IMG/VR virus record: IMGVR_UViG_3300030109_006063
Coordinates: 1-35,844 of that record
Source: a virus
DNA: 35,844 nucleotides
Strand: one strand, 5' to 3'
In this document: positions 14,324 to 20,240 of the stretch, in pieces
How the letters are laid out: the number at the start of each line of letters is the position of its first letter
How positions within the stretch are numbered: the stretch's first letter is position 1
Made by a program: the position numbers and the translations under genes
The notes under the pieces: generated by a model
Databases searched by the model: none
What the model was told of the DNA's origin: nothing
What the model saw: only the letters and a program-made list of their open reading frames with translations

Positions 14324-14481
14324 AGTTTAAATTTTGGAGCGCGACCAGGGTACCGCCCCCTGCCTCGATGGTTTTGCAGACCACGCCGTTCACTTGCTCG
14401 GTCGCCGCGCCAACGCCAGAACCATACCCAATATTCATCATCATCCCAATCAACTGGTATTATGTCGTATTTTATCCGCAT
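14320..14481 (-). CDS. 53-aa Trp/Arg-rich ORF that reads through the tRNA-Cys
   Basis: ATG at 14481 lies inside the end of the upstream gene, and the stop overlaps the ATG of the TM peptide. The N-terminal half is acidic and aromatic (VDWDDDEYWVWFWRWRG). The C-terminal half is Arg-rich (ERRGLQNHRGRGRYPGRAP) and is exactly the translated tRNA. Arg is encoded by CGN here, whereas AGA dominates elsewhere, because the base composition is set by the tRNA. Either a short real peptide whose end is a tRNA, or a frame kept open by chance. Confidence 0.35.
   Translation of the reverse strand: MRIKYDIIPVDWDDDEYWVWFWRWRGDRASERRGLQNHRGRGRYPGRAPKFKL
14335..14410 (-). tRNA. tRNA-Cys (GCA), unusual D- and T-loops
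   Basis: 76 nt with exact cloverleaf numbering on the minus strand. Acceptor GCGCGGC/GUCGCGC (7 bp, one G-U). Anticodon arm GUGGU-CUGCAAA-ACCAU with GCA at 34-36. T-arm CAGGG-GGCGGUA-CCCUG. U73 (the Cys identity base) and an encoded CCA. The G-U pairs become A-C mismatches on the other strand, which fixes the orientation. Odd: G8, G14, U19, G54, G55 and G58 replace the nearly universal U8, A14, G19, T54, Ψ55 and A58; C56 is kept. It is roughly two-thirds GC in an AT-rich genome. It may be a functional noncanonical tRNA or a tRNA-like decoy. Confidence 0.75.
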
Positions 14482-14765
14482 TCTGTTGGCCAATGATCGT
14501 GAGTATCTGATATAGTTTTAACATTAAAAGCATCTCTCAAAGTTTCAGATAATTCTAAAGCCTGATCTTTACTAAGGTAAAGATCGAAATTATCTACATT
14601 AGCAATTGAGTCTATTTGGACTTCATTAGCATTTTGAAACAACTCTATATGTAACATATCTTCGTTTTCCCATTTTAAAAACTTAATAAAATGAGAACCA
14701 CATTTACATTCAAAAAGCTTTGACGTCAATTCTTTGTCATTAGGGTTCGCTTCTACTAGATCCAT
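14472..14765 (-). CDS. 97-aa protein with CxC motif, unknown
   Basis: 97 aa, acidic. The CKCGSHFIKFLKWENEDMLHIELF stretch has a C-x-C pair and alternating beta-type sequence. The C-terminus (SDTHDHWPTECG) adds Cys and His residues that could complete a metal site. It has its own promoter, with the ATG at the predicted +1. Confidence 0.7.
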   Translation of the reverse strand: MDLVEANPNDKELTSKLFECKCGSHFIKFLKWENEDMLHIELFQNANEVQIDSIANVDNFDLYLSKDQALELSETLRDAFNVKTISDTHDHWPTECG

Positions 14766-14771
14766 ATATCT

Positions 14772-14799
14772 ATTATAGTATTTACCGTTAGAAAGTCAA
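14772..14799 (-). promoter_or_regulatory. Early-type promoter, leaderless geometry
   Basis: TTGACT (14794-14799), 16-bp spacer, TATAAT (14772-14777), 6 nt, ATG 14765. The upstream glycosyltransferase stop (14796-14798) is inside the -35. No GGGAAC box. Confidence 0.75.
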
Positions 14800-15359
14800 T
14801 TATTATTTGGGTGTTTTCTTCCGCTTATGTAATTATAGTAACATAGATCGTGGTGGATCATGATTAACTTGCCTTTAGCACAATCTTGCGCATATTGCCC
14901 ATCACTTTCACTAGCGACCCCCCATCTAATATCCTTTACGTGTTTCCAATTTACCATGAAACATGCAGTATCTATTTTAAAAGGTCCTGGCTTAGTTGTA
15001 GGAAATAATCTTTCTTCTCCGTTTTCGTATACTTGTCCCCATGTCAATATTGCAGCATCAGAGTTTAGGTAGGGGTATATATGTTGATACCAATCTTCTT
15101 TAACTATATTATCGTCATCAAGAAAATATATCCAATCACCATCTTCGAACTTATAGTTATCTAATACCCAATTTCGAATAGTATGACCATATGGCGAATT
15201 TTTTATATTCAATCCAGTGCAATTAATAACCCCATCTAAAATCATCTCAGTGTTGCAATTATCATCATATGCAACTATCCACTTGCATTCTTCAGGAATA
15301 CTCTCTTTTATCAGTAATAGGTTGTCAGGCCTACTGCAAGGTGTTACTATATATACCAT
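14796..15359 (-). CDS. Glycosyltransferase, GT-A fold
   Basis: 187 aa. It opens with a beta-strand typical of GT-A enzymes (MVYIVTPCSRPDNL). IRNWVLDNYKFEDGDWIYFLDDDNIV (61-86) gives the metal-binding D-x-D (81-83). FKIDTACFMVNW and the ISGRKHP end complete a short catalytic domain, as in compact phage GT2-like enzymes. It transfers a sugar from a nucleotide donor; the acceptor is unknown. It lies between the GT11-like gene and the 97-aa gene. Confidence 0.78.
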   Translation of the reverse strand: MVYIVTPCSRPDNLLLIKESIPEECKWIVAYDDNCNTEMILDGVINCTGLNIKNSPYGHTIRNWVLDNYKFEDGDWIYFLDDDNIVKEDWYQHIYPYLNSDAAILTWGQVYENGEERLFPTTKPGPFKIDTACFMVNWKHVKDIRWGVASESDGQYAQDCAKGKLIMIHHDLCYYNYISGRKHPNNN

Positions 15360-15365
15360 ATTCTT

Positions 15366-16133
15366 TTAATACGAAACATTATAATATTTTACTTTCTTAC
15401 CAGGTATATCATCTAACTTAACATAGTCATATTGGTTATTATTATCAGATGGCATATACACTTCCTCAGCATTACCCAAATAAGCAGCCCACCAGGAGAA
15501 CGTCGAGTTACCAATAACTAATGTTTTGTATCTAATTAGATCTTCGAAATCTTTATTCGGCTCGCAGCTCTCACGGCACACTACTTCCGGCGAGAAATCG
15601 GCAAAGTGGTTAATATAACCTATATCAAATGTATCTGTAATAATAGTTAAATTAGAAGTATCTAAAGTACCCAATAACTCAAGCACTCCGTTCGGCTCCG
15701 GCACCCAATTGAGAGATTTAAAGTCGTTCCCTAATCTTAAGTTAACACATACACCATCTATAGTATCTACTTTAGGAACATTGAAGAAGCTTTTAACTAG
15801 TTCCGTATCTTCATAGAACGCGCTATCTTGGAAGTAACCATTTAATGAAGCATTACACTTCATATCTTTGTCATTCCAGAAATGTACACAGTTATGCTCA
15901 CTATCATAAGGAACTCCGTGATTCTGATGCTCACCGAATACTCTGAAATACTCATTACTAGTAGTATCGGTGTCTCTTAACTCTAATATGCTATTGAGAA
16001 ACTCTGCATGTCTCTGCTCAAATACCGGTAACCGGGGCTTTAAATTGCAGCGTTTAGCAAATAGCCTCATATATGCATATTGAAAGAAGATATTTCCGTA
16101 GTTACCAATAGGTTCAAAGGTTACGTTATTCAC
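15366..16133 (-). CDS. GT11-like fucosyltransferase-type glycosyltransferase
   Basis: 255 aa from GTG 16133. The N-terminal GNYGNIFFQYAYMRLFA matches the 'GxLGNQLFQYA' start of alpha-1,2-fucosyltransferases (GT11). VCVNLRLGNDF (about 147-157) corresponds to their 'V.iHiRrGDy' motif, with the His and Asp changed. NSTFSWWAAYLG (about 208-219) is the conserved C-terminal motif. The altered HxRxxD leaves donor choice uncertain. With FkbM and the GT-A enzyme it probably builds or edits a surface or virion glycan. Confidence 0.78.
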   Translation of the reverse strand: MNNVTFEPIGNYGNIFFQYAYMRLFAKRCNLKPRLPVFEQRHAEFLNSILELRDTDTTSNEYFRVFGEHQNHGVPYDSEHNCVHFWNDKDMKCNASLNGYFQDSAFYEDTELVKSFFNVPKVDTIDGVCVNLRLGNDFKSLNWVPEPNGVLELLGTLDTSNLTIITDTFDIGYINHFADFSPEVVCRESCEPNKDFEDLIRYKTLVIGNSTFSWWAAYLGNAEEVYMPSDNNNQYDYVKLDDIPGKKVKYYNVSY

Positions 16134-16138
16134 TAGTG

Positions 16139-16345
16139 CTAGTCTTTACTTTGTTCGCGTCGTTTCCGTTGTCTTTGTTTCTTCTCTTCTACCAGACGTA
16201 TGGAACCCCAGCAAAATAGGAACATTACTACGGTGATCCCAACTTCAATCATGTAATTATATATCAGGAATCCCGCAATACCCACCATTATCCAACTTAC
16301 TATACCATACCATAACCACCATTTAAGCTTATCGATATCTTCCAT
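16139..16345 (-). CDS. 68-aa membrane protein with two TM helices
   Basis: Two hydrophobic segments (LWYGIVSWIMVGIAGFLIYN and VGITVVMFLFCWGSIRLV) are separated by a short turn. A basic C-tail follows (EEKKQRQRKRREQSKD). The shape resembles small holins or membrane-associated host-takeover peptides; no family is assigned. TATAAT (16352-16357) is 6 nt upstream of the ATG. Confidence 0.7.
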   Translation of the reverse strand: MEDIDKLKWWLWYGIVSWIMVGIAGFLIYNYMIEVGITVVMFLFCWGSIRLVEEKKQRQRKRREQSKD

Positions 16346-16351
16346 ATATCT

Positions 16352-16357
16352 ATTATA
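16352..16357 (-). promoter_or_regulatory. -10 element without clear -35
   Basis: TATAAT with 6 nt to ATG 16345. The expected -35 position reads CTATAT. The surrounding 16358-16420 stretch is unusual (TATATATA, GC-rich words and A/T runs). Confidence 0.45.
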
Positions 16358-16478
16358 TCACATCCGCGGGGTATATATAGGCCGAAAAAACGCGCAAAAA
16401 ATTTTTTTTGGGCATGCCCCTCCCATGGTTCCCAAACAAGTTCCATATATATGTTTCTCCGTTACCCGGTGCTCTGAG

Positions 16479-16573
16479 CAAAGCTTCTCTCTCGAGCTTT
16501 GTTATCTGCAAACAAGGCCCCCTCTCGCAAACAAAACCGTTCTTGCGAACGTAAACAAAATCGAGAGGGGGCC
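16479..16573. other. Non-coding region with two strong hairpins, one nested
   Basis: Hairpin 1: CAAAGCT (16479-16485)/AGCTTTG (16495-16501), 9-nt loop. Hairpin 2: perfect 12-bp stem GGCCCCCTCTCG (16516-16527)/CGAGAGGGGGCC (16562-16573). It encloses a symmetric 10+10-nt internal loop (CAAACAAAAC / TAAACAAAAT) and an inner CGTTC-TTGC-GAACG hairpin (16538-16551). The rest of 16346-16595 holds no gene. It contains a GGGCATGCCC palindrome (16410-16419) beside A/T runs, and a -35 plus GGGAAC box without a -10. A terminator for the 16596 gene, a stable RNA, or a replication-origin cruciform are all possible. Confidence 0.7.
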
Positions 16574-16595
16574 TATCTAAGCATATCAGTAGAAA

Positions 16596-17039
16596 TTATT
16601 GACCCACTACCGCAATTACCTCCTCATCTTCTTCGTCCCATACCTGCTTCTTTATTGCAGCTACAGCCTCTTTACCCAATAGCTCTTCCTTCTGCTTCTC
16701 ATAAGCTTCTGTCTCAGGGCTAAGCTTAGACTCTACTACAGTCGTAACGACTTGCTCTTGCTTAGCAGTCACATTGCGCTTAGAGGCCTTACCTCTTGTA
16801 TTCAATGCAACGATATCTAGCCATGGCTTCTCTGTCGTTACCTTATCGAATGCTTCTTTATCTACTACGACATCAGTTACGTCTGCATTCTTACAACGCG
16901 TCAATGCCTCGCGACTCACATAATACTTTTGTAGATCTGCTACAGTAGTACCCAACCTCGTCGCCTTCTTCTGTAAGTAGTCATAAGTTGTTGGTCGACT
17001 CTTACCCGTTACTATACATGTTAACTTTGGACTTGCCAT
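16596..17039 (-). CDS. CIVTGK-motif phage protein (paralogue of the 1.5-kb gene)
   Basis: 147 aa. The N-terminal ~50 aa (KLTCIVTGKSRPTTYDYLQKKATRLG … YYVSREALTRC) align with the protein at 1455-1814. The middle is basic with short beta segments (KASKRNVTAKQEQVV), and the acidic C-terminus (WDEEDEEVIAVV) differs. It is not assigned to a named family; small proteins with a (C)IVTGK start seem typical of T4-like phages. Own promoter with the ATG at the predicted +1. Confidence 0.78.
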   Translation of the reverse strand: MASPKLTCIVTGKSRPTTYDYLQKKATRLGTTVADLQKYYVSREALTRCKNADVTDVVVDKEAFDKVTTEKPWLDIVALNTRGKASKRNVTAKQEQVVTTVVESKLSPETEAYEKQKEELLGKEAVAAIKKQVWDEEDEEVIAVVGQ

Positions 17040-17045
17040 ATCAAT

Positions 17046-17074
17046 ATTATAAATTAAATCCGTATCTTATTCAA
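17046..17074 (-). promoter_or_regulatory. Early-type promoter, leaderless geometry
   Basis: TTGAAT (17069-17074), 17-bp spacer, TATAAT (17046-17051), 6 nt, ATG 17039. The upstream TAA (17067-17069) touches the -35. The spacer lacks a GGGAAC box. Confidence 0.75.
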
Positions 17075-17270
17075 TCTCATTCTCATCTAAGAATATACGA
17101 TCCACATCTGATTTTATCTCTTCTAGATCGTATCCTACACCGCCTGTATCGCTATCGATTTCCACATTAATCACCCGATAGTTAGCCTCTTCATTTATCT
17201 GACCTCCCTTGATGGTATCACCCACATCATATCTCGTCTCCATCAGACTTCCTGCATACATAAACTTCAT
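17067..17270 (-). CDS. Small acidic protein, unknown
   Basis: 67 aa from ATG 17270. The frame continues upstream to a TTG that is the -35 of its own promoter, so that longer start is rejected. A second ATG at 17261 is possible. The sequence VGDTIKGGQINEEANYRVINVEID suggests a small SH3-like beta barrel, and the C-terminus is acidic. Product of the small early gene array. Confidence 0.65.
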   Translation of the reverse strand: MKFMYAGSLMETRYDVGDTIKGGQINEEANYRVINVEIDSDTGGVGYDLEEIKSDVDRIFLDENEIE

Positions 17271-17283
17271 ATCAACTGCAATA

Positions 17284-17312
17284 ATTATAAGCTGGTTCCC
17301 AATTCTATTCAA
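17284..17312 (-). promoter_or_regulatory. Early promoter with GGGAAC box
   Basis: TTGAAT (17307-17312), 17-bp spacer with GGGAAC at 17295-17300, TATAAT (17284-17289). Its gap to the ATG is 13 nt, longer than in its sister promoters. Confidence 0.8.
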
Positions 17313-17403
17313 GCTCTTTCAGATCTTGATCTTCCATCTCCAGAACATCTTCATTGTAGATCTCTTCCAACTCTATCTCACTGTATCTAATGATATCAAC
17401 CAT
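17305..17403 (-). CDS. 32-aa acidic peptide
   Basis: MVDIIRYSEIELEEIYNED followed by an acidic helix (VLEMEDQDLKELE). The ATG lies exactly 6 nt after its -10, and its TAG overlaps the next promoter's -35. It is therefore framed by two promoters of the same series and is likely a real micro-gene. Net charge is strongly negative, as in DNA-mimic-type peptides, but that is only suggestive. Confidence 0.6.
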   Translation of the reverse strand: MVDIIRYSEIELEEIYNEDVLEMEDQDLKELE

Positions 17404-17409
17404 GCTAAT

Positions 17410-17438
17410 ATTATAGTGAAGTTCCCTATTCGAGTCAA
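17410..17438 (-). promoter_or_regulatory. Early promoter with GGGAAC box
   Basis: TTGACT (17433-17438), 17-bp spacer with GGGAAC at 17421-17426, TATAAT (17410-17415), 6 nt to ATG 17403. Confidence 0.85.
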
Positions 17439-17548
17439 TTGATTTCTCTGGTTTCTGAGCTATCATTATAATGAGAGATATCTATATGTAAATCCGGATC
17501 CCGCCTACAAGGAGGGCTTTTTCTGAGGGGTTCTGGAATATGGATCAT
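17435..17548 (-). CDS. Possible 37-aa ORF
   Basis: Begins MIHIPEPLRKSPPCRRDPD. Its TGA lies inside the -35 of the next promoter, the arrangement seen for real genes here. No promoter or ribosome site is evident, and a hairpin at 17500-17516 runs through it. Otherwise 17439-17620 contains nothing I can support. Confidence 0.3.
   Translation of the reverse strand: MIHIPEPLRKSPPCRRDPDLHIDISHYNDSSETREIN
17500..17522 (+). terminator. Plus-strand terminator-like hairpin with no gene before it
   Basis: CCCGCC (17500-17505), loop TACAA, GGAGGG (17511-17516) with one G·A mismatch, then CTTTTT. The U-run is on the plus strand, while all neighbouring genes are minus. A short plus-strand RNA starting near 17475 is possible. 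Confidence 0.45.
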
Positions 17549-17620
17549 CTGAATTGATTTGTTTGTCTGGAGTGCTTAAACCTAATACAAGCTAATTTTT
17601 CTATTCTACCGCATTTATAA

Positions 17621-17794
17621 CTATTCAAATGTATTTTCGGTATTTCCTTCCTCGCTTACCGCGAAAAATAACTGACGAAACTTATTCATATCTTTTTCTT
17701 GTTTTTCTATCAGTTTTCTATTATTATTCTTTCTTATTTCGATGTTTTCTCTCGCTTTATCATTAAGTTCACCATTAAAAAGACACCAGCACAT
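17621..17794 (-). CDS. 57-aa charged helical protein
   Basis: MCWCLFNGELNDKARENIEI then a Lys/Asn/Glu-rich helix (NNNRKLIEKQEKDMNKF). The CWC start may be a metal or disulfide site. The ATG overlaps the stop of the upstream coiled-coil gene (TGATG), so it belongs to that operon. Confidence 0.5.
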   Translation of the reverse strand: MCWCLFNGELNDKARENIEIRKNNNRKLIEKQEKDMNKFRQLFFAVSEEGNTENTFE

Positions 17795-18030
17795 CAGTCT
17801 TCCAATACCTTTATTAACTCGTCTTGCTTTCTTACTACCTTTTCTAAAGCCTTATTATGCTCTACCAAACTATCTATATAGCCTTGTAAATGCAGGTTCA
17901 GAAACTTCTCTTCTTTGAGCTTTTCTTTCAGAGCTTTAACCTTATTAGCTTCATCAATATAATATTGAATACTCTTATCTTCTTTTCTTTTTGCTTTTAT
18001 TTTCTTTGCAGACATAACATTCACAATCAT
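17794..18030 (-). CDS. 78-aa coiled-coil protein
   Basis: Lys/Glu-rich with clear heptads (VKALKEKLKEEKFLNLHLQG … LVEHNKALEKVVRKQDELI). It is probably a dimeric coiled coil. The ATG overlaps the preceding stop (ATGA). Part of the overlapping run from 18995 to 17621; function unknown. Confidence 0.65.
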   Translation of the reverse strand: MIVNVMSAKKIKAKRKEDKSIQYYIDEANKVKALKEKLKEEKFLNLHLQGYIDSLVEHNKALEKVVRKQDELIKVLED

Positions 18031-18179
18031 CTATCTTTAAGCTTGCTATCATCTTTGTCAACTCTATTTCTATCCAGAATGACTTCGACTTTTGTCTTAT
18101 TCTTTTTAGCACATTTCTCAGCCAATTCTTTATCCATGAAGATAGAAACACCACCTTTAACCTTTACTTTATAATTCAT
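18027..18179 (-). CDS. 50-aa basic protein
   Basis: Begins MNYKVKVKGGVSIFMDKEL and continues AEKCAKKNKTKVEVILDRN. It is small and basic with beta-alpha-beta-type alternation. ATGA overlaps at both ends tie it to its neighbours. No family. Confidence 0.6.
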   Translation of the reverse strand: MNYKVKVKGGVSIFMDKELAEKCAKKNKTKVEVILDRNRVDKDDSKLKDR

Positions 18180-18385
18180 TCCTTATCCCAACTCCAATGC
18201 CCTATCTTATCTCTAATCTCATTACGCTTCCAATCAGGCATTCTTTTCCAAAGCTCCCAAGTAGGCTTATTCATCGTTTCAGTTACTCTAAGCGGGATTG
18301 CTTTCCATTCTTTTAATAATTCTTTTCTATCTCTCATAGGCCCTATATATCTTCCGTTATGATTACTCCATCTAATCACGACCAT
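18176..18385 (-). CDS. 69-aa Trp-rich basic protein
   Basis: Many Trp and Arg residues (RWSNHNGRYIGPMRDRKELL … TWELWKRMPDWKRNEIRDKI). It looks like a compact helical nucleic-acid- or protein-binding peptide. It overlaps both neighbouring genes; unassigned. Confidence 0.6.
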   Translation of the reverse strand: MVVIRWSNHNGRYIGPMRDRKELLKEWKAIPLRVTETMNKPTWELWKRMPDWKRNEIRDKIGHWSWDKE

Positions 18386-18605
18386 AATCCTTTCTCATCA
18401 TTAGATCGTTCTCATTATCATCATATCCTCTCCAATACTCTCTGGTCTCTTCATCACTCATCTTATCATGATCTACTTTCGGACTAGACAAACTAGAACT
18501 AATATAGAAATGAGGTCTGGGATTACGACCATACCAACTATCTGCACTTCCTCTATCATAAGGGCTGCCGTGCTCTCTATCCAATCTCTCTTTTCTATCA
18601 ATCAT
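18372..18605 (-). CDS. 77-aa charged protein
   Basis: Start at ATG 18605 overlapping the upstream stop; the frame extends further upstream without support. Arg/Asp-rich N-terminus (RKERLDREHGSPYDRG), then a C-terminal EETREYWRGYDDNEN helix. Probably partly disordered. Confidence 0.6.
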   Translation of the reverse strand: MIDRKERLDREHGSPYDRGSADSWYGRNPRPHFYISSSLSSPKVDHDKMSDEETREYWRGYDDNENDLMMRKDYGRD

Positions 18606-18810
18606 TTTCAGTCCAATCATCAAAATATTTCGCTTGCGAAAAACCCCATACTTGCATACTATACTCAAGAAACTTATAGAAATCCCATTCACCCATAAAA
18701 GATCTCACTTCTTTGATCATATCATACACTCCATCTTTATTGTTTATAGTAACAAGACCGTGATCTTCTAACTCGCTCATTACCTGCTCTATTACTTCAG
18801 TTTCTTTCAT
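18598..18810 (-). CDS. 70-aa acidic protein
   Basis: Helical, with the look of a small winged-helix-like or four-helix domain (VIEQVMSELEDHGLVTINNK). It ends acidic (KYFDDWTEND). The ATG overlaps the stop of the promoter-proximal gene (TGATG). Unassigned. Confidence 0.6.
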   Translation of the reverse strand: MKETEVIEQVMSELEDHGLVTINNKDGVYDMIKEVRSFMGEWDFYKFLEYSMQVWGFSQAKYFDDWTEND

Positions 18811-18995
18811 CAGCTATATTTGATTGTAACTCCAAGACTATTCCAAAACATTTGCTCTTCAGCTTTCTTCAACCAATCTCTAGAAATTCGTGAATGAAAT
18901 GACCATTCTTCTCTTTCCTCTTCATATCCCCAGCTCTTTTTACCAGATTCATATACCTCTTCACATCCAATCTTATCGTATTTCATATCTTCCAT
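18810..18995 (-). CDS. 61-aa acidic protein, promoter-proximal
   Basis: Glu-rich (GYEEEREEWSFHSRISRDWL). First gene after the promoter at 19002-19030, with the ATG at the predicted +1. It heads an eight-gene overlapping run reaching 17621. Unassigned. Confidence 0.65.
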   Translation of the reverse strand: MEDMKYDKIGCEEVYESGKKSWGYEEEREEWSFHSRISRDWLKKAEEQMFWNSLGVTIKYS

Positions 18996-19001
18996 GCTAT
19001 A

Positions 19002-19030
19002 ATTATATAGTGGTTCCCAATCCGGATCAA
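19002..19030 (-). promoter_or_regulatory. Early promoter with GGGAAC box
   Basis: TTGATC (19025-19030), 17-bp spacer with GGGAAC at 19013-19018, TATAAT (19002-19007), 6 nt to ATG 18995. The upstream TGA (19027-19029) is inside the -35. Confidence 0.88.
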
Positions 19031-19296
19031 TCCATTTCTGGTGGCTTTGAGCTTGAATATTTCTTCAGAGCATCATATCCTTTATCATGCAAATATTCTC
19101 TCGCCTCGTGAATGTAATCAGCAATTTCCATAATTACTTTCTTATAATAATCTCTAGGCAAATAACCCTCATCTTCAAACATGTACATCGCACCTTCTAA
19201 CTTACCCTCTATCTCTGCCATAAAAGGTAGTATTTCATAATTACCATCCCAGCGAACGTGCCTCTTGATATTTTTTTCTAAAGTATGCTTATCCAT
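19027..19296 (-). CDS. 89-aa helical protein, unknown
   Basis: Start at ATG 19296 (MDKHTLEKNIKRH), with GGAG 8 nt before it; longer starts up to 19338 lie in the upstream gene. All-helical pattern (EIADYIHEAREYLHDKGYDALKKY). Second gene of its transcript. Unassigned. Confidence 0.6.
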   Translation of the reverse strand: MDKHTLEKNIKRHVRWDGNYEILPFMAEIEGKLEGAMYMFEDEGYLPRDYYKKVIMEIADYIHEAREYLHDKGYDALKKYSSSKPPEMD

Positions 19297-19657
19297 TTTT
19301 GACTCCATACCAATCTGCATGTTTATCTCCAGGAACAAAATTACACATCATCTTACCCCTCTCTTCCTCATCCGCTTTCATGTAAGAATTTACATTCAAC
19401 TTAATGTAATCGAATTCAGGTTCAGAGGTAGCCTCATCGAATTCACTAACATATTCCTTGTAATGAATATTGTTTGTCGTTATAATACTAGCAATGAAAG
19501 CTACCGCATCTTGCACACGATCAACCCCACTCACAATATATGTGGACCCTCCCTTGAACTTCCAATACGCTTTTCCATCCACGAACTTTCCGCTCTCGCA
19601 ATGAGCCCCATAATTCTCTAATGTTTGCGTATCTATCCTGTATTCTATCTCACTCAT
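19289..19657 (-). CDS. 122-aa protein, unknown
   Basis: Start MSEIEYRID at ATG 19657, set by the promoter 9 nt upstream; the in-frame extension to 19717 crosses the promoter and is rejected. Mixed alpha/beta (KAYWKFKGGSTYIVSGVD … DAVAFIASIITTNN) and soluble. Unassigned. Confidence 0.68.
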   Translation of the reverse strand: MSEIEYRIDTQTLENYGAHCESGKFVDGKAYWKFKGGSTYIVSGVDRVQDAVAFIASIITTNNIHYKEYVSEFDEATSEPEFDYIKLNVNSYMKADEEERGKMMCNFVPGDKHADWYGVKNG

Positions 19658-19666
19658 GATGCTATA

Positions 19667-19695
19667 ATTATATGTACGTTCCCTATCCGGTTCAA
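19667..19695 (-). promoter_or_regulatory. Early promoter with GGGAAC box
   Basis: TTGAAC (19690-19695), GGGAAC at 19678-19683, TATAAT (19667-19672), 9 nt to ATG 19657. The upstream TGA (19692-19694) is in the -35. Confidence 0.88.
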
Positions 19696-19874
19696 CTAAT
19701 ATGACTAACTGCCTCAAGCTCTTCTACATCAATCGTCCAACCATCTCCGAGCTCGATAACATCTACCGCACCATCATCAAACCCAACAACAACACCCTCA
19801 TCGAAATCACGGCCCTGTATACGCACTACCGTTCCGACCCTCAACTCTTTTCCATTCTTATCTTTCATACTCAT
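19692..19874 (-). CDS. 60-aa SH3-like small protein
   Basis: The sequence KDKNGKELRVGTVVRIQGRD … EGVVVGFDDGAVDVIELGDG is a KOW/SH3-like five-strand pattern, suggesting a nucleic-acid- or protein-binding barrel. It is transcribed alone from its promoter. The fold is inferred from pattern only. Confidence 0.65.
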   Translation of the reverse strand: MSMKDKNGKELRVGTVVRIQGRDFDEGVVVGFDDGAVDVIELGDGWTIDVEELEAVSHIS

Positions 19875-19883
19875 GACTCAATA

Positions 19884-19912
19884 ATTATATGCTGGTTCCC
19901 TACCCGTTTCAA
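19884..19912 (-). promoter_or_regulatory. Early promoter with GGGAAC box
   Basis: TTGAAA (19907-19912), GGGAAC at 19895-19900, TATAAT (19884-19889), 9 nt to ATG 19874. The upstream TGA (19909-19911) is in the -35. Confidence 0.88.
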
Positions 19913-20058
19913 TCAAAATTTACAACAACATCTTGACCATTTAACTTTTGTAGCATTTTGTATAATTCTGCTATCTGAGCTTTACTTGCATGCTCAACAT
20001 AATTACACACCCAATTCTCTGCCATATGGAATCCTACCTTTACTGGTTCTTTACTCAT
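19909..20058 (-). CDS. 49-aa helical protein
   Basis: MSKEPVKVGFHMAENWVCNY followed by a helix (EHASKAQIAELYKMLQKL). The ATG overlaps the upstream stop (ATGA) and the TGA lies in the next promoter's -35. Unassigned small early protein. Confidence 0.6.
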   Translation of the reverse strand: MSKEPVKVGFHMAENWVCNYVEHASKAQIAELYKMLQKLNGQDVVVNFD

Positions 20059-20231
20059 CCTAATTTATCAAAATTTCTAACTACAATATTACAAACATCA
20101 GTAAATATATCATCATCTTGCATATCAACAGGCAAACAATTCATAATCCCTTCAAGATATGCCATCAGATCTTCTTGAATTTGATCTCTCACTTCAAGAA
20201 CTTCTCTTGCATCTTTCATATTCATACTCAT
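20055..20231 (-). CDS. 58-aa acidic helical protein
   Basis: MSMNMKDAREVLEVRDQIQE, then DLMAYLEGIMNCLPVDMQDD and DIFTDVCNIVVRNF. It is acidic and probably an all-helical bundle. ATG 20231 is 9 nt after the -10. First gene of a two-gene transcript with the 49-aa protein. Unassigned. Confidence 0.62.
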   Translation of the reverse strand: MSMNMKDAREVLEVRDQIQEDLMAYLEGIMNCLPVDMQDDDIFTDVCNIVVRNFDKLG

Positions 20232-20240
20232 GACTCAATA

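Noticed and set aside
14335-14412. tRNA-Ala (UGC) on the plus strand
   Set aside because: The plus-strand reading makes A-C mismatches where the minus strand has G-U pairs, and lacks a proper 3' end; the minus-strand tRNA-Cys fits better.
16410-16419. GGGCATGCCC palindrome as a terminator
   Set aside because: The stem is a perfect palindrome without a loop, and the adjacent run is A on the minus strand, not U.
16417-16445. Functional box promoter at 16.43 kb
   Set aside because: GGGAAC and a TGGAAC -35 are in register, but the -10 position reads GAGGGG; kept only as a degenerate relic.
17209-17442. Plus-strand ORFs over 17.2-23.1 kb and other long plus-strand frames
   Set aside because: They are shadows opposite supported minus-strand genes with promoters and coupled starts; no plus-strand promoters or ribosome sites.
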